Assembly: GCA_900708905.1 (NCBI GenBank)
Contig: CAADRB010000012.1
Location: forward strand, 603,235-667,234
DNA from: Hymenolepis diminuta
Taxonomy: Eukaryota > Platyhelminthes > Cestoda > Cyclophyllidea > Hymenolepididae
Direction: 5' to 3'
DNA length: 64,000 bases
Under the pieces are notes generated by a model, which ran no database searches, was not told the DNA's origin, and saw only the letters and a list, made by a program, of their open reading frames with translations. Within the stretch, counting starts at the first letter, position 1, and every line of letters begins with the position of its first letter. Made by a program: the position numbers and the translations under genes. This document shows, one piece after another, positions 41,001 through 47,491 of the stretch.

Positions 41001-41282
41001 TAGTGGATTTCGATAGACATGGAGCTGAGGTCGCTGCTCCATGATGTGGGCAACTTCGAGATCACTAGTAGTCCGCATTCGCTGCATTCCAACCACAAAA
41101 GGTTGCTCACTTGTAATCCTTTCCTCCACCTCGTCCAAACAGCGGTCAGAGCGCCGCTGACGTGGCGTCCGACCGCCCAACGCGCTGGAATAACAGCACG
41201 CACAACAACCAAACAAACGGTAAGCAATCTCGTACAACTTCTTCTGTCGACTTAGAGTCACCGATGTGGGGTGACTGCCCAC
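4663..41282 (-). CDS. unc-13: unc-13/Munc13 gene, whole 29-exon model
   Basis: Presynaptic vesicle-priming protein: the MUN domain acts on syntaxin/Munc18 to promote SNARE assembly, and the C1 and C2B domains tune this by diacylglycerol and calcium/phosphoinositides (family knowledge). In the sequence, 29 exons read in order on the minus strand give an N-terminal disordered region (residues 1-690, counting from the GTG at 41282), a complete C1 finger (784-833), C2B (about 905-1035), MUN (about 1100-1815) and C2C (about 1820-1960). Every junction has GT..AG and a matching phase. Exons 2-29 sum to 3,996 nt including the stop. No C2A domain was found. The 5' end is unresolved because the first exon has no in-frame ATG at its left limit. 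Individual exons are listed separately. I am very sure of the family and moderately sure of a few borders, which are noted exon by exon. Confidence 0.95.
5103..5265 (-). CDS. unc-13: unc-13 exon 28, C2C
   Basis: 163 nt, acceptor tactgctttag, donor GTAAGA. It encodes [20 protein letters not shown], then a basic KRRFTTKSK strand and PLFNETF. As in other C2C domains, the calcium-loop Asp pair seen in C2B (SDPY) is replaced (RPF), so it is expected not to bind calcium. It leaves in phase 2. Confidence 0.95.
5666..5761 (-). CDS. unc-13: unc-13 exon 27, start of C2C
   Basis: 96 nt, acceptor ttttatgcag, donor GTGAGT. It encodes [20 protein letters not shown] followed by YKVIVK, the first strands of C2C (family [21 protein letters not shown]). 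The intron upstream (5762-6360) contains a SINE-like copy. Confidence 0.94.
5884..6065 (+). repeat. tRNA-derived SINE-like copy C in unc-13 intron
   Basis: It carries a near-canonical RNA polymerase III box B (GGGTTCGATGCCC, 5932-5944) followed by GTGCACACTCAGCGTATGAA, GCCAGTTAAGTCTGGCCAG, GGTAGAATTC and GGACTCCATGATTCTAC. The body matches copies A, B and D. It lies antisense in the unc-13 intron between exons 26 and 27. Confidence 0.7.
6361..6613 (-). CDS. unc-13: unc-13 exon 26, end of MUN
   Basis: 253 nt, acceptor aaatatag, donor GTACAG. It encodes a Gly/Val-rich lead, then [20 protein letters not shown] and [20 protein letters not shown], then [17 protein letters not shown]. It matches QYFHAGGVGLKKTFLEKSP and the following helix. 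It leaves in phase 1. Confidence 0.96.
6687..6803 (-). CDS. unc-13: unc-13 exon 25, Gly/Ala/Ser-rich MUN segment
   Basis: 117 nt (39 codons, phase 0 to 0), acceptor aatttgtag, donor GTAATC. It encodes [20 protein letters not shown] and [18 protein letters not shown]. This lies where vertebrate proteins have the FNAAKELSQLSKLKDH region, but the sequence is poorly conserved. As a symmetric exon it is a candidate cassette. Confidence 0.85.
6877..6948 (-). CDS. unc-13: unc-13 exon 24, MUN domain (72 nt)
   Basis: 24 codons, phase 0 to 0, acceptor gaactaaag, donor GTGAGG. It encodes [20 protein letters not shown] followed by DVSK, matching ELWKLVMNTMERTIVLPPL. Confidence 0.94.
7020..7169 (-). CDS. 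unc-13: unc-13 exon 23, MUN domain
   Basis: 150 nt, donor GTAAAA. It encodes [20 protein letters not shown] and [13 protein letters not shown], matching [14 protein letters not shown] across the junction with exon 24. The acceptor at 7170-7171 (atattgaag) has a weak pyrimidine tract. A second acceptor about 6 nt further in pairs with the alternative exon 22 donor, so the first few residues are uncertain. Confidence 0.88.
7246..7396 (-). CDS. unc-13: unc-13 exon 22, MUN domain
   Basis: 151 nt, acceptor ttattatag. It encodes [20 protein letters not shown] and [19 protein letters not shown]. The donor is taken as GGT|GTAAGT (phase 0). CAAG|GTGTAA one codon earlier is the alternative and would pair with a different acceptor of exon 23. 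Confidence 0.92.
7475..7629 (-). CDS. unc-13: unc-13 exon 21, MUN domain
   Basis: 155 nt, acceptor atttgcttag, donor GTAAGC. It encodes [20 protein letters not shown] and [20 protein letters not shown], matching the [20 protein letters not shown] segment. It leaves in phase 2. Confidence 0.97.
7700..7940 (-). CDS. unc-13: unc-13 exon 20, MUN domain core
   Basis: 241 nt, acceptor atttacag, donor GTAAGG. It encodes [20 protein letters not shown] and [20 protein letters not shown], then [20 protein letters not shown]. This is among the most conserved stretches of the family. Confidence 0.97.
8014..8358 (-). CDS. unc-13: unc-13 exon 19, MUN domain with Thr/Ala-rich insertion
   Basis: 345 nt, acceptor ctcttctag, donor GTAGAT. 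It opens [20 protein letters not shown] (family [20 protein letters not shown]) and closes [18 protein letters not shown]. Between them (about model residues 1358-1398) is an insertion of roughly 35-40 residues rich in Thr, Ala and Gln, where the vertebrate protein has only a short turn. It is probably a disordered surface loop. The phases fit both neighbours. Confidence 0.95.
8359..9220 (-). other. unc-13: unc-13 intron between exons 18 and 19
   Basis: 862 bp, AT-rich. Short overlapping open frames on both strands around 8670-8977 have no family resemblance and are not called. Confidence 0.7.
9221..9405 (-). CDS. unc-13: unc-13 exon 18, MUN domain
   Basis: 185 nt, acceptor gtgctatag, donor GTGAGT. 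The first half ([16 protein letters not shown]) is a variable Ala/Thr-rich loop. The second half, [20 protein letters not shown] then YAPVLNQ, matches the family's LDFWSKLITLIVSIIEEDK. It leaves in phase 2. Confidence 0.93.
9406..11227 (-). other. unc-13: unc-13 intron between exons 17 and 18
   Basis: 1.8 kb intron holding one copy of a diverged repeat (about 9500-9950, also found at 12260-12790). Nothing else is recognised. Confidence 0.7.
9500..9950 (+). repeat. Diverged intronic repeat, copy 1
   Basis: It shares an ordered series of blocks with 12260-12790: TTGAAGGAT-ACTCT, GATTTTTC, AAAAGTACATCTGCGCT, CGCGTCCTT and GTGACT-ATG, then CTACG..TGTTGTTA near the end. Its plus-strand open frame of 92 codons is a by-product. 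The class of element is unknown. Confidence 0.55.
11228..11353 (-). CDS. unc-13: unc-13 exon 17, MUN domain
   Basis: 42 codons, acceptor attcttgcag. It encodes [20 protein letters not shown] and CMKATYECL. The chosen donor CAG|GTTGAC at 11228 is weak after the GT. It is the only nearby one whose phase (0) keeps exon 18 open, so the 3' border is less certain than the rest. Confidence 0.88.
11435..11524 (-). CDS. unc-13: unc-13 exon 16, MUN domain (90 nt)
   Basis: 30 codons, phase 0 to 0, with a long pyrimidine tract before ttgaaag and donor GTATAA. It encodes [20 protein letters not shown] and [10 protein letters not shown], matching the [20 protein letters not shown] segment of the family. 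Confidence 0.95.
11627..11695 (-). CDS. unc-13: unc-13 exon 15, MUN domain (69 nt)
   Basis: 23 codons, phase 0 to 0, acceptor cattttag, donor GTAAGT. It encodes [20 protein letters not shown] followed by KYR. It matches the family's ERFVKLLDQLHNSLRIDLS. Confidence 0.96.
12260..12790 (+). repeat. Diverged intronic repeat, copy 2
   Basis: Second copy of the 9500-9950 element, in the same orientation and in a nearby unc-13 intron. The best block is AAAAGTACATCTGCGCT followed by CTCGCGCGTCCTTACTCAAG. A CT-rich microsatellite is embedded. Open frames of 176 and 91 codons across it are composition artefacts. Confidence 0.55.
12608..12673 (+). repeat. (CT)n-rich simple repeat
   Basis: Run of CTCTCC/CTCT units, almost pure pyrimidine on the plus strand. 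On the transcribed unc-13 strand it is a purine tract inside an intron. Confidence 0.85.
13914..14064 (-). CDS. unc-13: unc-13 exon 14, MUN domain
   Basis: 151 nt, acceptor tggctgtag, donor GTGAGT. It encodes [33 protein letters not shown] and ERFAASNFG, all hallmark Munc13 segments. Its phases fit exons 13 and 15. The plus strand opposite has a 98-aa open frame that is only a shadow of this exon. Confidence 0.96.
14065..16518 (-). other. unc-13: unc-13 intron between exons 13 and 14
   Basis: 2.45 kb intron. Plus-strand open frames near 14287-14541 and 15346-15579 have no supporting signals. I see no repeat or RNA gene. Confidence 0.7.
16519..16616 (-). CDS. unc-13: unc-13 exon 13, start of MUN region
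   Basis: 98 nt, acceptor tttttacag, donor GTAAGT. It encodes [20 protein letters not shown] and [13 protein letters not shown], matching the family's [17 protein letters not shown] segment. It leaves in phase 2. Confidence 0.96.
16698..16775 (-). CDS. unc-13: unc-13 exon 12, C2B-MUN connector
   Basis: 78 nt (26 codons, phase 0 to 0), acceptor ttccttatag, donor GTGAGT. It encodes [16 protein letters not shown] followed by a basic segment. It aligns with the family's NLFHY-x-C/T segment. It is less conserved than its neighbours and is a symmetric exon that could be skipped without a frameshift. Confidence 0.85.
17072..17187 (-). CDS. unc-13: unc-13 exon 11, end of C2B
   Basis: 116 nt, acceptor tttaacag, donor GTGAGT, ending in phase 0. 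It encodes [23 protein letters not shown] and HIQYTCLHE, near-identical to the family at the last C2B strand and the entry to the MUN region. Confidence 0.96.
17271..17398 (-). CDS. unc-13: unc-13 exon 10, C2B third loop and C-terminal strands
   Basis: 128 nt, acceptor ttctattgtag, donor GTAAAT. It encodes [11 protein letters not shown], the Asp-rich third calcium-binding loop, followed by [20 protein letters not shown] and WYNL. With exon 8 this gives a full set of acidic loop residues, so C2B is probably calcium-responsive. Confidence 0.96.
17562..17603 (-). CDS. unc-13: unc-13 exon 9, 42-nt C2B short exon
   Basis: 42 nt, acceptor ttatcttag, donor GTAAGT. It encodes [15 protein letters not shown] with both end codons split. 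It corresponds exactly to the family's ECHNSSDRIKVRVW strand in C2B, so this short exon is certain despite its size. Confidence 0.95.
18151..18382 (+). repeat. tRNA-derived SINE-like copy D in unc-13 intron
   Basis: The head GTGGCCGAACTCAGGTAGTC is followed by an interior CCCGTAGGGGAGC block, then TTAGAGGTTACGAGTGTGAT (box B region). The body TTTAGTGAGCGGAATAGCC, GGGTAGAATTCAAGTTTCTC, AAGCTCCACAATACTACCTC follows. It is the longest copy and lies antisense, just downstream of exon 8. Confidence 0.65.
18495..18636 (-). CDS. unc-13: unc-13 exon 8, C2B first half
   Basis: 142 nt, acceptor ttttgtag, donor GTGAGT. It encodes [20 protein letters not shown], then the basic KVRRRTKT patch and [10 protein letters not shown]. 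The two Asp of the first calcium-binding loop (KDK..SDPY) are present, as in calcium-binding C2B domains. The polybasic strand fits phosphoinositide binding (inference). Confidence 0.96.
18637..23547 (-). other. unc-13: unc-13 intron between exons 7 and 8
   Basis: 4.9 kb intron. The segment 19260-19560 is less AT-rich than its surroundings and may be an old transposon remnant, but its frames are full of stops. A 103-codon plus-strand frame at 21070-21381 starts at TTG and is not called. Confidence 0.65.
23548..23784 (-). CDS. unc-13: unc-13 exon 7, C1-C2B linker
   Basis: 237 nt, acceptor caatag, donor GTGAGT. It opens with [14 protein letters not shown], matching the family's AEKSSKHGAED, continues through a helical linker ([20 protein letters not shown]) and ends [10 protein letters not shown], the first strand of C2B. 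An intron of about 10.5 kb separates it from the C1 exon. In vertebrates the facing linker binds calmodulin or regulates C1-C2B; I make no such claim here. Confidence 0.95.
24019..24068 (-). repeat. SINE head fragment
   Basis: On the minus strand it reads AACTTCAGAGGTCACGAGAT and shares the AGAGGTCACGAG core exactly with the fragment near 33.7 kb. The 3' body is not recognisable here. Confidence 0.45.
29485..29645 (+). repeat. tRNA-derived SINE-like copy E
   Basis: The head GCGTCGCTCGTGCAGTCGGT has a tRNA-like box A. CATGTGTCCGATGTCTCAGT follows at the box B position, then GGCTGGTCGCGGAATTTGAG and CCAGAGAGCTTCATGACGCT, which fit the 3' body of copies C and D. It lies in the large C1-C2B intron. 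Confidence 0.55.
33690..33750 (-). repeat. SINE head fragment, best-preserved tRNA-like part
   Basis: The minus strand reads GGCCGGTGACGTAGCCGGTG, then CTACCATGTTAGAGGTCACG and AGCTCGATTCTC. This gives the spacing of a tRNA D arm, anticodon arm and box B (G-x-TCGATTC). The body is absent. Confidence 0.5.
34237..34456 (-). CDS. unc-13: unc-13 exon 6, C1 diacylglycerol-binding zinc finger
   Basis: 220 nt, acceptor atgtag, donor GTAAGT. It carries a complete C1 domain with the spacing H-x12-C-x2-C-x13-C-x2-C-x4-H-x2-C-x7-C (model residues 784-833), so all zinc ligands are present. The loop LLWGVARQG keeps the Trp and Gly residues typical of phorbol/diacylglycerol-binding C1 domains (family knowledge). 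The conserved VYKKTL..YPIS lead-in precedes it. It leaves in phase 1, the split Arg being completed by exon 7. Confidence 0.97.
34457..37825 (-). other. unc-13: unc-13 intron between exons 5 and 6
   Basis: 3.4 kb intron. It contains short segments that recur elsewhere in the window: around 34979-35008 (related to 31231-31260) and 36763-36782 (related to 34060-34079). No gene is recognised. Confidence 0.65.
37826..37906 (-). CDS. unc-13: unc-13 exon 5, linker before C1
   Basis: 81 nt, phase 0 to 0, between ctacaaag and GTAAGT. It encodes [17 protein letters not shown] and ends TLSGADL. This aligns with the short linker (S-x-x-x-x-R-K..TLNNEEL) immediately upstream of VYKKTL in Munc13 proteins, so no further exon is needed before the C1 exon. 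Confidence 0.8.
37987..37995 (-). CDS. unc-13: unc-13 candidate 9-nt microexon (VLQ)
   Basis: Nine bases encode V-L-Q in phase 0. They are preceded by a strong run of pyrimidines ending cttttag and followed at once by a consensus-like GTAAGC donor. Inclusion keeps the frame. Without it, exon 3 joins exon 5 to give LVSDL-TMS, which resembles the family sequence more closely, so if real it is probably optional. Evidence is splice-site quality and phase only. Confidence 0.45.
37996..38911 (-). other. unc-13: unc-13 intron upstream of the 9-nt microexon
   Basis: About 0.9 kb, AT-rich, ending in a strong poly-pyrimidine tract at the microexon acceptor. Nothing else seen. Confidence 0.6.
38912..38996 (-). 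CDS. unc-13: unc-13 exon 3, conserved LPLVSDL linker
   Basis: 85 nt between cattgcag and GTAGGC. It encodes a basic stretch ending [12 protein letters not shown]. This corresponds to the conserved (P/L)PLVS(D/E)L motif that family members carry between the N-terminal region and C1. It enters in phase 2 and leaves in phase 0. Confidence 0.85.
39071..39105 (-). CDS. unc-13: unc-13 exon 2, 35-nt short exon
   Basis: Encodes [12 protein letters not shown] (last codon split) between a tttttag acceptor and a GTGAGT donor. It enters in phase 0 and leaves in phase 2, exactly as its neighbours require. It lies in the linker before the conserved LPLVSDL segment. Skipping it alone would shift the frame. 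Confidence 0.75.
39207..41282 (-). CDS. unc-13: unc-13 exon 1 of model: N-terminal disordered region
   Basis: A single long exon of 692 codons, rich in Ser, Asp, Glu and Pro and likely unstructured. Near its start lies a Cys cluster (CCACC, residues 26-30) after a basic/hydrophobic stretch, which may be a palmitoylated membrane anchor (inference). Several acidic runs follow, for example [11 protein letters not shown] and [10 protein letters not shown]. The C-terminal end, [16 protein letters not shown], matches the family's conserved R-A-x-x-x-W segment that precedes the linker to C1, which ties this exon to unc-13. The exon ends CAG|GTAAAA in phase 0. The 5' limit at 41282 is a GTG codon, not an ATG. 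The frame stays open upstream to a TGA near 41430 without an ATG, so an upstream exon or a spliced leader must supply the start. A possible acceptor (ttactcag) lies at about 41291-41298. Confidence 0.85.
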
Positions 41283-41382
41283 AGGCAGGGCTGAGTAATT
41301 CCACCTTTTCTTTGCTATGATTTTTTTACCAGCGAAGAGGGGCAGATGATAATAAATTATATTCCTCAGACGCGTGTGAGTT

Positions 41383-41760
41383 GCACCAATATTGCCTCTT
41401 CTACTTAAATGCAGATACGTACCTCACCTCACGTCGCCTTGTTCCTGCTTCGTTCTGGCCTACGCGCTTCGTGGTGCGCACGCAGGACTATCGATTTTTC
41501 CCCATTCGTGCAGCCAATGGGAACGCGCAGGCTCAGATTCGCGCGAAAACTGCAAAGTCGCGCAGGATGCGTGCATGCAGAGGTGCGCACGTAATTGAGG
41601 GGGTGTTAACGCGAGTGCTCAGCCACTTGGGCGCAAATAGGCGGCTGATACTTCAATAGTAGTTATGCAAATTGAGCCCTCACCCCAACCCCCTGCCTCC
41701 AAGTTGTCTCGCCTTGACTAGAGCGCACGCGGATCATTACTACGCGCTCTAGGGTGGTGA
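41383..41760 (-). promoter_or_regulatory. CpG-rich island, likely unc-13 promoter
   Basis: GC- and CpG-rich stretch (many CGCG, GCGC and CGCACG steps) in otherwise AT-rich DNA, lying just upstream of the first large unc-13 exon on the minus strand. It contains an inverted CCAAT box (CCAAT on plus at 41514-41518), an octamer ATGCAAAT at 41665-41672, and a perfect 9-bp inverted repeat (41718-41726 with 41744-41752). It is the only such segment in the window. Promoter function is inferred from composition and position; no transcription start is visible. Confidence 0.45.
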
Positions 41761-42889
41761 TCTCTTTCTTCTCCTCTTTCTAATAAACCACCTCACACCC
41801 TTCAAGGGATACTCGCTCGACCATCGGTGCAGCAATATTATTATCCGCATCCCTGTCATTGTGCCTTAACAGGAGCAGCAGTAACCTCATCTCTGCAGTC
41901 ACGTCTCAAAATCAAAATCCGGAGAGGGGCTGATAACGGGGATAGCTTAAAATTGTCGTAAACTATCAAGTGTACTAATCCTTGACCCAATTTACAAAAT
42001 CTACTAATATTTATCACATTTTGTTTCCTTTACAACCTGGGCTGAATTTAGTCTGATTGATATATGAGCAAATGTTCGCTCTGAGTAAGACATAATTAAG
42101 GAGATGTTGTCCTCATAGTACTTAATGCAAAAATTTAAACGATAGGGAAATTTTAAACGTTTTTCAACGCGCTTGCTTGTTTCCTAGTACGCAAACGTCA
42201 AACCAGAATTTATTAGAAAAGACAGAATTTTTGAATAGACTCCTAAGTGAAAGAGTTTCAGTTTCAGTTAAAATCGAATTTAGTATTCAGAACTGAGAGA
42301 TGGGGTACAGTCGACGACTAAACTTCAAGAAAAGAATAGTCAACGGGCCTTTCTTTTCCTACCTTGCTAAACAAAGTCAGCATTCAATGATAATGAATGA
42401 AAAGTTTCCGCAAATAATAAATTTCTCCTTAATTATATTTAATTTTGGTTGTAAATCGTATAACGTGGGAATTTCTTCCTTAAGGTAAAAATGAGGAGCT
42501 TTGACAATTATGAAAACAGTCAATATCGAAGAAGATGAACGACAATTTAAATGAATCTACAATGTTTAAACTTTATTAGCTCAAATTTCGTAACTACTTT
42601 CCTGAAAAGATAGTGCTCTGATATTAATCCTGGAGCAACATTCTGACTATATATGGGTAATACACAGATAGAAAAAATTATGTAGAAATAACCTAATCAC
42701 TACGTGTTATTAGAAAAGTAGCTCCCTATAAAGATCCCAAGAATATGTTAAATTATGTGCAGACTATGGATTTCGGAAACCACTTGCTCGGGTGCAAGGA
42801 TACATCATTTCAAATCTATGTATTGGAAAGCTCAAGGCCGCATGCTTCATAAGAGTGTTTTGAAAGATTAAAAAAATAACATATGAGTG

Positions 42890-43075
42890 TCTATGTATGC
42901 GTCTGTGACGCAGTGGTCAGTGGTTGCTAACACTCATGAGATAGATATCCATCAGTGTAGGTCGCACTAGTCAATTCTGATCAGCAACAGAGGGGTTAGA
43001 ACGCGAGACTCTCGCAAGAATGGCTTCAGGATACCCAGATCAAATTTTGTGAACCCCTTTCCTAATGGACTTGAA
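42890..43075 (+). repeat. tRNA-derived SINE-like copy F
   Basis: It begins GCGTCTGTGACGCAGTGGTC, resembling a box A, with CTCATGAGATAGATATCCAT at the box B position. A tail AGAACGCGAGACTCTCGCAA-GAATGGCTTCAGGATAC is recognisably related to the other copies. It is more diverged. Confidence 0.5.
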
Positions 43076-46000
43076 TTTCAGACAAAACCACATGTTATGC
43101 TTTATTCATGCATTTATACTTTAAAAACTGAAGAATATTAACGGTATTGACACACTGAAAGGAACATTATTTCAATCTTATTTTCCGGAAGAAGGATTCT
43201 CTTTTTTTTATTTAAAAGTGATTATTCTTTGCAAATATTCGATCAAGTTTTATGAATGCACGCTTATACATGGGAGGTAAACATTTTACTTCGTCGACAG
43301 ACTCATAAAGTACTTTTAGGGGTGACGATTTAGTGAATATTTTCAAGACGCATTAACATTAAAATTATTAAAAAAACTAAATTAAAAAGCATTTTCAAAT
43401 AAAAAGATAAGCTTTTATCATGATTTTGTTAAAATTTGGGTTTATTTGTATTTTCGTTAATTTATTTTATTTTATCTGAGATAAGATCCAATATGTCATT
43501 TAAAAATAGAATTGCTTATTTAGAGGTGGGTATTCCCTTTATGCACTTCTTTCTCATTTTCTGCTTAAAAAAAGAATTTTGACTTCACTTTTCAACTTTG
43601 ATGCAGGTAAAGATTTGTTAATTAAGACAAAATGTCTCAATTTCGAGATTACGATGTGTATCCTTGATGAATATGTACCATCGTATTCCGAACCAACTTG
43701 TTTGGACTGAAGTGCTCGGCGGTGACAATCTCCCCTATGTTCCCCTATGATGTATCCTTAATCGACCTAATTCCCTCATTTGTTGCTGTTACCTAGACTG
43801 GCCTATATGTGTCCGATGTCCCCAATAGATGCGGCAGCGTTGATCTCCGCTGAATCATCCCTATTTGCCCTAAGGTTTCGTTTACTGTACATTTCATAGT
43901 TAAAACTACCTACTTAACTGACTACCTACTCTACAGGGTCCAGAAGACAATATATTCGAACAATCTGGTGGATAGAAAAATTGCGGCAATAAATCCAACT
44001 CTTATAGACGATTAAGGCTTCGAATTTGCTATCGATTTAATTTACAAAATATTGAATGCTGCTTCTATTGAGGACTTCTTTCAAATCAACGGTATATATT
44101 TATTGTGATTGAACGGGTATAAATCAAATAATCACGAATTCAGTTACAAATAATTTGGCACGTGATTTAAAAGGCTTAATTCAGGCTGATTCCTCTAAAA
44201 GATGAAATAGAAATAGGAAAACGCTTTGTACTTTTTATTGAAACTTCATTTAAACGTCGATCCTTTACGAATAATTAGGATATGTAAACATCTGACTGAT
44301 TCACGTGTGTTTCCTTTGAACTTTAATTCATTGCCAACTCAGTTGTACCAGAAAAATCTTGCTCAAAGTTAATTGTAAATCTTAAAAGTCATATTCTTTC
44401 ATGCTCATTTTGAACCTATGTTATTGAAGAAGAGGGAGAAAAGAATTAAAATTCTCTTAATTAAAAAAAACAACTTTTTGAAGCATTTAATTAAAACACG
44501 CTCTTATTACTTTATCTCAATTTTGAAGGTGGAAAATTTCTTTGCCTTTAAATTTTAATAAAATTGGAAAATCGGTGAACGCATATCAAGTCGGTGTTAT
44601 AATTGATCTTTATTTATAAATGAAAAAGAGTTAATTTTAATAGTCCTCATACGCTTTTGACTTATTTTAAGAACTTCCTAACCTATGACGATCTTAACGC
44701 AAAGAAATTTTTATCAATATTTATGTGTAAATTTTTAGGCAATTTTGAAAAATTACTTTTACCAGGAGTTTAACAACCCTGCAGAGAAGATAGCGATTTA
44801 TTGAATGAATTTAATTTCGGTTAGTGGAATTGAGGCTATATGAATCTGCTTGCCATTCAAATCCGAAATCAGATTGAAATTGGCATTTCAAGTAGGAATT
44901 ATTTTGTGACTGCTGATAATCCATGAGCGTTATATATAGGCCGCATGCTTATTCATATAATATTAACAAATAAATAGCTTCTTCTGACACGCCTTACTCT
45001 TATTTTAACGTGGTCTAACGTCTTACTCACTTATTACCCTTCCCCTTCTTATCTTTCTTTCGTTCTCTTCCGGACGCATTTCAGAAGAACTTAAAAATTT
45101 AAAGATTTTTTTTGTAAATTACTCCATGCGGTCGTGTTCTACTGTATAAAATTACATAAAGAAGACTATTTAGTTCAATTTAATATTAACAAAACCTTCA
45201 CATTTAAATCTGAAGAGCTAGGATTGGCAAATCTGATTTGTCTATCCGCCGATGAAAATGACCGACGTATACATTTTGGAATCTCTTAGATGGGCGGACA
45301 TCTATAACCAGTTCCGGAGATTTAAGAGTCAGCCTAATTTATCACTCTTCTAACTTGTTATGATCTTCCCTACATGACAAGATGAAAGAGAGGCAGAATT
45401 GTAACGAATTAGGCTTATTTAGAAAAACGAAAACGGAAAGTAAAGTAGAGGTGTTCCAGGGTAAATCAGGGTCTGAATAATTTCTGGTCTCTTTTCGCAC
45501 AAGGGATCACATCTGATACAACACCTAATTAAGCTTACAACCTTAACTCAGATGATTTATATCCTAGACCGTGACATTAATTCTGTCTTTTGGCAACCAG
45601 ATTCTTAATTCACATATACTCCCATTTAAACCACTTTTCCCCCATTCCCCAATATGATTTGGCTTCTTGACATAATGTACTTTGATAATTAAAAGAAAAA
45701 GAATTGGTTAAATATGGAAATATAAGGTAATATTCGCCAACTATTTGATCATTTTTAGAAACATTCATGAAAATGAGGATATATAGGGCTAAAATAACTA
45801 TGCTCATTTAAAAGTTTGTTTTCATCATGTTTATAATATTTTTGAGGATTTCCATTTATGCACTTATCGGATAGTTTTACCCTAATTACGCTAACAATCC
45901 GTGGAAAAGTCTGTTAGGTCATAAATTTTCGACAAATCTTCCATGGAAACGTAATGAAAGAAGTCTGTTTTCAGCAGAGAAGATTTTAGTAGCCCAAAAC

Positions 46001-47491
46001 AGCACGTGATAAAGAAAATAACATCTTTTCCATCATTTTCTACTATAAATTAAGGAATTAAGAAGGCAAATATAAAGGGGATACGCGGAGTTTTGGAGCG
46101 ATTGAGTTATTCATGCTCAAATTTTGCTGACAGTTCAAAAAAATATGTGCATGATAATGATGAAGAGGATTTTCCTCGAAAATCTGTAACATTTTCAGAT
46201 AAAGATTCTAAGATTGCTGGAATAACAGTAGAATTGATAGCTTATCTTGAGTGAATACAACTTACGGAGCTCTGCTAATTTAAACACTTAGCTAACTCAT
46301 CTCGGTTCTATTAAAAACCAGCTAGTAAGCACTGAATATCATAGCACTGAAGCATTTGCTCAAATCCAAGGACGAATTATGATAACTGAATTCTGGAATG
46401 TGAACTACACATGTGGTAAACAATGTATAACCCGAATCCAAAAATCAAATGAAGAACTTCTGACACTTTGGCGTTGCTCTAAGCATCTTTCTGATCCCCT
46501 TCTCTTTATCATTTATTGGACTTTCCATTAACCGGTTCCATTTGCTTCCCCCATTAAAAATTGTAAATCATCTTGGGCTATTGTAAATCACTGTGAGCTA
46601 TAATGGTAGTATTAGTGTCATTTTCATTAACATGTACTTAAAGGTTTTCCTCTCTATGGTTATGTGCATTTCATTCAAATACATTTTGAAAGATGCGCAA
46701 TAAATATAGTTTAGACCTGACGGAATTTGAACTTAAGTTTTAGTGTCGGTAATAACTTTAACCATAGGATTTGTCTTACGCCTTTTCAAATACTTATCAA
46801 GGATCAAGGATTGTCATCCTGAAGCCTTCTACATCAGTTTTAGTACGTGATATTAACTTTCCAGACACTCGCATATATCATTTCACAGTTAAATCAGATG
46901 TAATCTGTCTAAATTCAGAATATATTTTAACCCTTGCTTTAAGATTCGTATAAGTAAGCTAAAGCTACAATTCATTAAATAAAACAATAGCTCTCAAAAT
47001 ATTATGAATCTATTTCGAAGACTCTAAGCGAAACCGAGGAGTTTCAGGATTAATGGGAGGAAGGTTTTCAACTTTTCACTCCTCAGCTTGGAAGAGTGTG
47101 AGCTCATGCCTTTCAAAAGACCCTCATTGAATCGGATGCCAACTTTGAGGATGTGACATATTATCCTTCCTTGTTTTACGAGACTTAAAGCCCCCGGTAA
47201 TTGAGTATTAGAAGTTCTTTTTGATCGTCGCGCCTGATTCTTATAAAGATTTGAGATACCATTTATATCACTCAAGACGATAAATCCCAACCGAGATCAG
47301 AGAAGACCGGAAATTGGGACGACTTTAATGTATATATTGATCAATTAAGTGCACAAATCATGTACAAAGTAAGAAGTTTTTTACAACATCTGTGGAGAAA
47401 TATGCGAGTAGTATTTAGAGACAAAGAGTCTCCCATTTACAAAATAAGTTAAAAGAATCACTGTAGAGTTGTTACGAATCCAAGAAGGATC

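Noticed and set aside
41280..41282. GTG as the unc-13 start codon
   Set aside because: Eukaryotic nuclear genes rarely start at GTG, and the frame is open upstream; treated as an unresolved 5' border.
41718..41752. Inverted repeat as a transcription terminator or attachment site
   Set aside because: This is eukaryotic DNA within a CpG-rich promoter-like region; a hairpin alone supports neither call.
47024..47290. 88-codon minus-strand ORF
   Set aside because: It starts at TTG, has no recognised domain or splice support, and the sequence drifts into hydrophobic low-complexity residues.
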